Assembly: GCA_964476135.1 (NCBI GenBank)
Contig: CAYYYG010000018.1
Coordinates: 1-20,825, forward strand
DNA length: 20,825 nt
Direction: 5' to 3'
Source: CAYYYG01 sp964476135
Lineage (GTDB): Bacteria; Patescibacteriota; Microgenomatia; UBA1406; GWC2-37-13
Shown: piece by piece, positions 17,201 to 20,825 of the stretch
Position numbering within the stretch: the first letter of the stretch is position 1
How the letters are laid out: every line of letters begins with the position of its first letter
Translations under genes and position numbers: made by a program
The notes under the pieces: generated by a model
What the model was told of the DNA's origin: nothing
Databases searched by the model: none
The model's input: only the letters and a program-made list of their open reading frames with translations

Positions 17201-20200
17201 GCAAAGGGACAACTGATTCCAAAGGAAATTTTGCAATTACCCCATTACTGGACATAAGTAAATACAAATCCGACCAGGTAATGACGGTCGAGGCGGTTGT
17301 TTCCGATGAGAGTAATCAGGCTATTGCCGCATCCGAACAATTTGTCGTCCGCAAAGCGGATGTGCGGGTCGGGATAAAAGCGGAAAAATACGTTAACCGT
17401 ACCGGTGAAAACGCCCAGGTTACACTCATTGCCCTTGATAAATCGGATAAAGAAAAGGAAGGGCAGAAAATTTCCATATCTTTTTACAAAAGAACTTGGG
17501 AAACAATAAGAGAAAAAAACCCGGATGACGGAGAATTTTATTATGTCAGCAAACCCAAAGACACATTGGTTTCTAAGGCGGAAAGCGTAACCGATCCGCT
17601 TGGCAGAGCAACCGCTTCATTCACACCCGCAGAAGGCGGTGTTTATAAGGCAGTTGCCGAAACGGTCGATACGGGTGGCCGCACTTTCCGCAGCGGTACT
17701 TATCTGTGGGTATCCGGCTTCGGCGGTTCTTTCCCCCGTGAAAACCATGACCGCATTACCATCGTTACCGACAAAGACAGCTATAACGTCGGCGATACGG
17801 CCTCGATTTTTGTGGCAACGCCTTATGCTTCCGCATCGGCAAAAACCCTGCTTACTGCCGAGCGCGGGTCGGTCATGGAATATAAAATCGTAGAAACAGG
17901 AGAAAACTCCAACAACTTCCCCATGGAAATCCGCTCCCGCTTTACCCCCAATACTTTCTTGGGAGCGATACTTGTTAAAAGGGCAACCGGGGTGGCCGAC
18001 CCGGCGGAGTTTAAGATCGGCTACGCGGAAGTACAGGTAACCGACAAAAAAACCAAGATCGACGTAAAAGTAAAAACCGACAAACCAAGATACCGGCCCG
18101 GAGAGCAGATGAAACTTGCGATCGAAACAAAGAATCAAGAAGGAAAACCGGTTGCCGCGGAAGTTGCGGTTTCGCTTGTTGACAAGGCGGTTTGGGATCT
18201 TGCACAGGTACAGATACCGGGGATTTTCGAAACATACTATCAGCCCCGAAATTTAGGAGTGGACACAAGCCAGCTGCTGACAATCTCGATCGACCGCATA
18301 AACGCCAACACCAATTTGGGTGCAAAGGGCGGTTCGGGCGGCGGCTGTTTCACGGGCGACACACCGGTACTTATGGACACTATGACCGAAAAACCGATCG
18401 AAAAGATAATTAAAGGCGATACGGTTCTGACCCGTGCCGGTGATGAAAATTCCCATCTTGTACCGGCCAAAGTTGTCAAAGTATACAAACATCAGGTTGA
18501 AGATTACCTCATAATAAACGGAGAGCTTAAGGTGACCGCCGTCCACCGCATGTATGTTAACGGTTCCTGGACAACCGCCGGACTCATAAAAATCGGTGAC
18601 AATCTTTTAACTCCGGAAAATAAAAAAATCAGAGTTTTTTCGGTCGAATACGTAACCGGCAACTTTACCGTTTACAATCTTGAGGTGGAAAAATACCATA
18701 CATATTTTGCCGGCGGATATTACGTACACAACCAGAAAGGCGACGGCTTCGACAGCTCGCGGAAAAATTTCCTCGATACCGCTTATTGGAACCCCGACAT
18801 AAAAACCGGTCCCGACGGACGGGCGAATGTCGACATCAAACTTCCCGACAACTTGACAACCTGGAGAGTGGCGGCTGTTGCCAACGATGAAAAAACCGCC
18901 TTCGGTTCGCAGGTTGAAAATATAATCGTCAACCGCGACGTGCTCATTCGCCCCTTCCTGCCCCGCTTCCTGGCAGTCGGCGACAATGCAAAATTAGGCG
19001 CGATAATCGTCAATACGAGTGGTGCCGCAGCCAAGCTCACTGCCTCGATAAAAGCCGACGGAATTACCGTTAAGGAAAACGATAAACAGACATTTACTCT
19101 TGAAGACGGAGCGCAGAAAAAAATAATCTGGGGGACGGTAGCGGAAAATAAAAAAGAGGCCAATATAAGGCTGGCGATTACGGGCGAGGACGGAGCCGAA
19201 AAAGACAGCCTCCGCTTATCGATCCCGATTAAATCTTACGGCATCCCCGAAACCGTTGCCGTTGCCGGCGAGGCCAAGAGCACGGCTCAGGAAACAATTT
19301 TACTGCCGAAAGAAATCGACACAACCCAAGGGAACGCCGAACTCTCACTCTCCCCCTCACTCGGCACCTCCGCTTTTAACGGATTCCCGTATTTGGAATC
19401 ATATCTTTACTATTGCACGGAACAAACCTCAAGCCGCCTCCTGCCTGCGGTTTACATTCATCGGATACTGAAATCCGCCGGGATAAAAACGGCCGGAAAA
19501 ATTGAGATTCCGCTTCTTGAGTCGGTAATAAGCCAGAGTATACAAAAACTGCAGAAAGAGCAGCACTCCGACGGCGGCTGGGGCTGGTGGGAAATGCACG
19601 AATCCGACGAGTACTTATCGGCCTACGCATTCATGGCGCTTGCCGAGGCCAAAAAAGCCAAATTTGCCGTGAGCGATGAAACCCTGAACCGCGCCCGTGC
19701 CTACCTTAAAAACAGCTTGAGCTATGCAGGAGTCGGCCAGTCGACAAAGGCGTTTGTACTCTACACCCTGCGGGGCGAAAGTATCGGGCTCGCCTCCTTT
19801 GCGGCTAATCTTTATGAAAGACGCTTCGAACTTCCCATCGAATCGCGTGCATATCTGGCACTTGTCATGAACGATTATTCGGGCATGAAGGCGCAGGCCA
19901 AAAATCTTAAGGATGAAATAGTGAGCCTCGGTAAAAAAACCGCAACCACAACACATTGGGAGGAAAAGGGCTCCACCGGTTACTGGATCAGCAGCGACAC
20001 AATCACAAATGCCGCCGTACTCGAAATGCTCTCGACACTCGATGAAAACAATCCCTTAATTACCGAAAACGTGCGCTACCTTATGGGTTCCCGCAGCGAA
20101 AATCACTGGGCCACAACCCGCGATACCGCAGCCGTCATTAAGGCAATCTCGATAAGATTATTAAACAAAGGCGATGAAAAACTGTCGGAAAACTACCGGA

Positions 20201-20825
20201 TAAAAATCAACGATAAAATTTTCAAGGAAGCCGGCTTCGGCAAAAATGATCTCCTGGCTCTGCATAACTACGTCATCGATATCAATTCCTTCAAAATCGG
20301 GACGAACAATAAGCTGCAGTTTATAAAAACTGGGGATGGAAACTTATACTACAACATCAATCTTAAATATTATCTGCCTTATGACGAAATAAAACCGCTC
20401 GAGCAGGGAATGGCGGTTATGCGCGAGCTTATCGATGAAAAAGGAAAATTATTGCCCCAGGACCATATTGCCGAAGGCTCGGAAGCCTGGATGCGACTCA
20501 TCATCGCCGTACCCGAAACCCGCCATTACGTGGCGGTTGAAGACATCCTGCCGGCCGGGCTTGAGGCGGTCAATGAAAGCTTGAAAAACGTGAGTACATT
20601 AAATGTCGAAAAGCCCGATCTTAAAGATAAAGGGAACATGACATATTATTTCGACCGCCGCGAATATCACGACGACCGGGTGAGCCTGTTCGCCCGCTAC
20701 CTGCCGCCTGGCGTTTACGAAATCGTCTACCGTGTCCGGGCAACCACTCCGGGCCGCTACCATCGCGCGCCGGCACAGGCTTATCAGATGTATGTACCCG
20801 ATGTTTCCGGCCATTCCGACGGCGG
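14275..20825 (+). CDS. Alpha-2-macroglobulin family protease inhibitor with embedded Hint domain, 3'-partial
   Basis: One uninterrupted frame of 2183 codons runs off the right edge; the ending (RATTPG, QAYQMYVPDVSGHS) resembles the last stretch of bacterial macroglobulins, so little is missing. Order: three membrane segments (about 6-27, 37-62, 112-131) in place of the lipobox of E. coli YfhM; four Ig-like Big_5 repeats (about 137-542); macroglobulin (MG) domains with DRPIYRPGQKVYFKG and DKPRYRPGEQ; a DKAVWDL segment (residue 1303); a glycine-rich loop containing the Hint domain (1358-1486); RKNFLDTAYWNP and LPDNLTTWR, the conserved block after the bait region; the thioester CTEQ (Cys1714); and the thioester and receptor-like C-terminal domains. 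It should trap proteases outside the membrane by covalent attachment. GTG 14275 is the likeliest start but no ribosome binding site is visible; TTG 14230-14236 and ATG 14308 are alternatives. Confidence 0.93.
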   Translation, partial: MRTKQIFVVSAMMLGIIAETFLIFKFIETFRFDVFDLFILLRQLVSIVVLGTGVLGASLYLLRPAIFFRIVIKLQDTLPFIHHHAKRNYTILHMHSRSWIERFQVGSRRTKILMVARPLIIIFAIVLFIQTKNNFIPPKILVSFPGQDSTEAPLNQNIEIIFDRPMMRQTVERNLVIKPSIKGSFSWESDQKIIFTPEKNWNRATKYEAALEGTVLSKFFIPLIGARKITFATIGNPKVVLTAPVTEALEDLAPITVMFDRAMIPLTTATNSAVKKAAFTISPSLPGEGRWLGTTAYQFRPSARFRRGTTYVASLIRGQISQDGGVLPDGYTWSFSSERPKIERVTPVEGEMFASPTASIAAVFNQEIDPQSANSKIKVKSADGREVAGVIKVAGKIVAFHPQKPLSRDLSYYAFIEPDLKSTEGPNGSETGRDWNFRTAPFPAVISTDPKDGKRDVSEQHTITVNFKSPMDEGSFDKNVIISPAPSKDPATYFSSYQGKHVLTISSYFGRSTEYSITINSGVKDQHGTSLGKPYAFRFTTAAYKPAVAIYPSGTYFGSFNQKITPRIVVQTVNTSKVKYTLYKLKEDDLIHLYDRRYGTYCHGRMDQTCWNWQDYDPSNLEKVRSWEENYSTDLNTPIHVVTKVTAPNGSPLPSGFYYLDVRIPEGPHDNMAMIVSKSTLTVKKSENQIFAWAVDQSSGEVVPGMNIRLGMLSKDILTSGDTNGDGVFMKNVDLYNKSNLFVWGQKDDDFVVATEAWSDGINRYDFGLPYHYNPQEQGYYQTKEQYKFFLSPDRPIYRPGQKVYFKGVVRKDNDSAYEKLAAGEKVMVEVTDAENRMIYSTEHALTSFGSFSGDFNLAKDANLGYYQIKSTVHGNSYTQQFQVEEYRKPEIAVSVNTAASNYSHGDRADVSVEASYYFGSPVTDAPLTWSMRTADYSFQWNKDVRFEFGDSDDYWYRPWWYFSDSYSYGEMVTEGKGTTDSKGNFAITPLLDISKYKSDQVMTVEAVVSDESNQAIAASEQFVVRKADVRVGIKAEKYVNRTGENAQVTLIALDKSDKEKEGQKISISFYKRTWETIREKNPDDGEFYYVSKPKDTLVSKAESVTDPLGRATASFTPAEGGVYKAVAETVDTGGRTFRSGTYLWVSGFGGSFPRENHDRITIVTDKDSYNVGDTASIFVATPYASASAKTLLTAERGSVMEYKIVETGENSNNFPMEIRSRFTPNTFLGAILVKRATGVADPAEFKIGYAEVQVTDKKTKIDVKVKTDKPRYRPGEQMKLAIETKNQEGKPVAAEVAVSLVDKAVWDLAQVQIPGIFETYYQPRNLGVDTSQLLTISIDRINANTNLGAKGGSGGGCFTGDTPVLMDTMTEKPIEKIIKGDTVLTRAGDENSHLVPAKVVKVYKHQVEDYLIINGELKVTAVHRMYVNGSWTTAGLIKIGDNLLTPENKKIRVFSVEYVTGNFTVYNLEVEKYHTYFAGGYYVHNQKGDGFDSSRKNFLDTAYWNPDIKTGPDGRANVDIKLPDNLTTWRVAAVANDEKTAFGSQVENIIVNRDVLIRPFLPRFLAVGDNAKLGAIIVNTSGAAAKLTASIKADGITVKENDKQTFTLEDGAQKKIIWGTVAENKKEANIRLAITGEDGAEKDSLRLSIPIKSYGIPETVAVAGEAKSTAQETILLPKEIDTTQGNAELSLSPSLGTSAFNGFPYLESYLYYCTEQTSSRLLPAVYIHRILKSAGIKTAGKIEIPLLESVISQSIQKLQKEQHSDGGWGWWEMHESDEYLSAYAFMALAEAKKAKFAVSDETLNRARAYLKNSLSYAGVGQSTKAFVLYTLRGESIGLASFAANLYERRFELPIESRAYLALVMNDYSGMKAQAKNLKDEIVSLGKKTATTTHWEEKGSTGYWISSDTITNAAVLEMLSTLDENNPLITENVRYLMGSRSENHWATTRDTAAVIKAISIRLLNKGDEKLSENYRIKINDKIFKEAGFGKNDLLALHNYVIDINSFKIGTNNKLQFIKTGDGNLYYNINLKYYLPYDEIKPLEQGMAVMRELIDEKGKLLPQDHIAEGSEAWMRLIIAVPETRHYVAVEDILPAGLEAVNESLKNVSTLNVEKPDLKDKGNMTYYFDRREYHDDRVSLFARYLPPGVYEIVYRVRATTPGRYHRAPAQAYQMYVPDVSGHSDG
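14683..15900 (+). repeat. Four tandem Ig-like (Big_5/SbsA-type) protein repeats in the macroglobulin
   Basis: Four units of about 100 residues begin near 14683, 14980, 15296 and 15598. Each opens with a short beta strand and a P..G or P..E turn followed by a hydrophobic strand ending in F(D/N/K)xxMD-like residues: IEIIFDRPM, ITVMFDRAM, IAAVFNQEI and ITVNFKSPM. Each closes with a W- or F-containing strand (ITFATIG, YTWSFSS, DWNFRTA, YAFRFTT). This is the Big_5 signature. The repeats would act as a stalk between the membrane and the MG ring. Confidence 0.7.
18346..18732 (+). other. Hint (hedgehog/intein, BIL-like) domain inside the macroglobulin bait region
   Basis: Residues 1358-1486 of the macroglobulin form a 129-residue autoprocessing domain. 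Block A starts at Cys1358 with CFTGDTPVLM followed by PIEKIIKGDTVLT. Block B has the TxxH motif (Thr1421, His1424) in VTAVHRMYVNG. A GLIKIGDNLLT segment follows. Blocks F and G read VYNLEVEKYHTYFAGG then YYVHN, ending in His1485-Asn1486. These are the residues that perform the N-S acyl shift and Asn cyclisation in inteins. There is no homing endonuclease, and the residue after Asn is Gln, not Cys, Ser or Thr, as in bacterial intein-like domains. The flanks GAKGGSGGG and QKGDGF would rejoin into the glycine-rich loop expected in a macroglobulin without the insert. Base composition and codon use look like the host gene. Confidence 0.9.
19414..19425 (+). other. Thioester motif CTEQ of the macroglobulin
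   Basis: The four codons encode Cys-Thr-Glu-Gln (Cys1714 to Gln1717) in the context SYLYYCTEQTSSRLLP, matching the CxEQ motif whose Cys and Gln form the internal thioester. The Gly usually preceding Cys is Tyr. An intact motif marks this as a covalent protease trap and not one of the thioester-less bacterial paralogues. Confidence 0.88.

Noticed and set aside
15274..18138. Minus-strand open frames of 124 to 173 codons opposite the macroglobulin (for example 15274-15777 and 17617-18138)
   Set aside because: They are shadows of a continuous 2183-codon frame with clear macroglobulin motifs; none has a plausible start signal or family.
18346..18732. Reading the Hint domain as a classical intein or as the pre-toxin Hint of a polymorphic toxin
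   Set aside because: There is no homing endonuclease and the +1 residue is Gln, so it is not a standard intein. It is internal and followed by the macroglobulin thioester domains, not by a C-terminal toxin.
1..20825. Alternative genetic code with TGA as an amino acid
   Set aside because: TGA terminates metK, the fusion protein, the permease and the VTT-like gene at sensible places, two of them in ATGA overlaps, so TGA is a stop.

Overview
The window looks like a compact bacterial chromosome segment, most likely from a Candidate Phyla Radiation (Patescibacteria) type organism. This is inferred from style: very tight gene packing, convergent genes 2-3 bases apart, unusually short housekeeping enzymes (MetK 318 aa, TruB about 251 aa), several start codons sitting 6-7 bases behind a -10 box, and a single-membrane-looking efflux pair. 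No rRNA or marker gene is present to prove it. TGA ends several genes, so the standard bacterial code applies.

Layout. Positions 1-1784 (+) hold the 3' part of a mercuric-reductase-like flavoprotein fused to a C-terminal TVP38/VTT membrane domain. A cytoplasmic six-hairpin glycosidase resembling GH100 neutral invertases follows (1825-3033, +), meeting tail-to-tail a small VTT/DedA-like membrane protein (3036-3635, -). Divergently, metK (3737-4693, +) overlaps a HAD phosphatase (4690-5337, +). Next comes a minus-strand block read from right to left: a 94-aa membrane protein (11164-10880), truB (10838-10083), then an RND efflux pair, membrane fusion protein (10043-8604) and permease (8607-5341). 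A monocistronic 114-aa orphan gene (11373-11717, +) has a near-consensus promoter, a 5' stem-loop, a strong ribosome binding site and a large hairpin behind it.

The right third is a two-gene unit: a PBP1C-type bifunctional penicillin-binding protein (11844-14249, +) and a giant alpha-2-macroglobulin (14275 to beyond the window end, +). The pair matches the known pbpC-yfhM arrangement of Gram-negative bacteria, where the PBP repairs peptidoglycan and the macroglobulin traps proteases through a thioester. Here the macroglobulin has three N-terminal membrane segments, four Ig-like (Big_5) repeats and an intact CxEQ thioester motif.

The most remarkable feature is a complete 129-residue Hint (hedgehog/intein) domain, 18346-18732, placed in the glycine-rich loop that corresponds to the protease bait region. 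It has an N-terminal Cys, a TxxH block and a C-terminal His-Asn, but the next residue is Gln, as in bacterial intein-like (BIL) domains rather than classical inteins. A self-cleaving or self-splicing module at the site whose cleavage normally triggers a macroglobulin suggests an autoprocessing or self-arming protease trap. I know of no description of this architecture.
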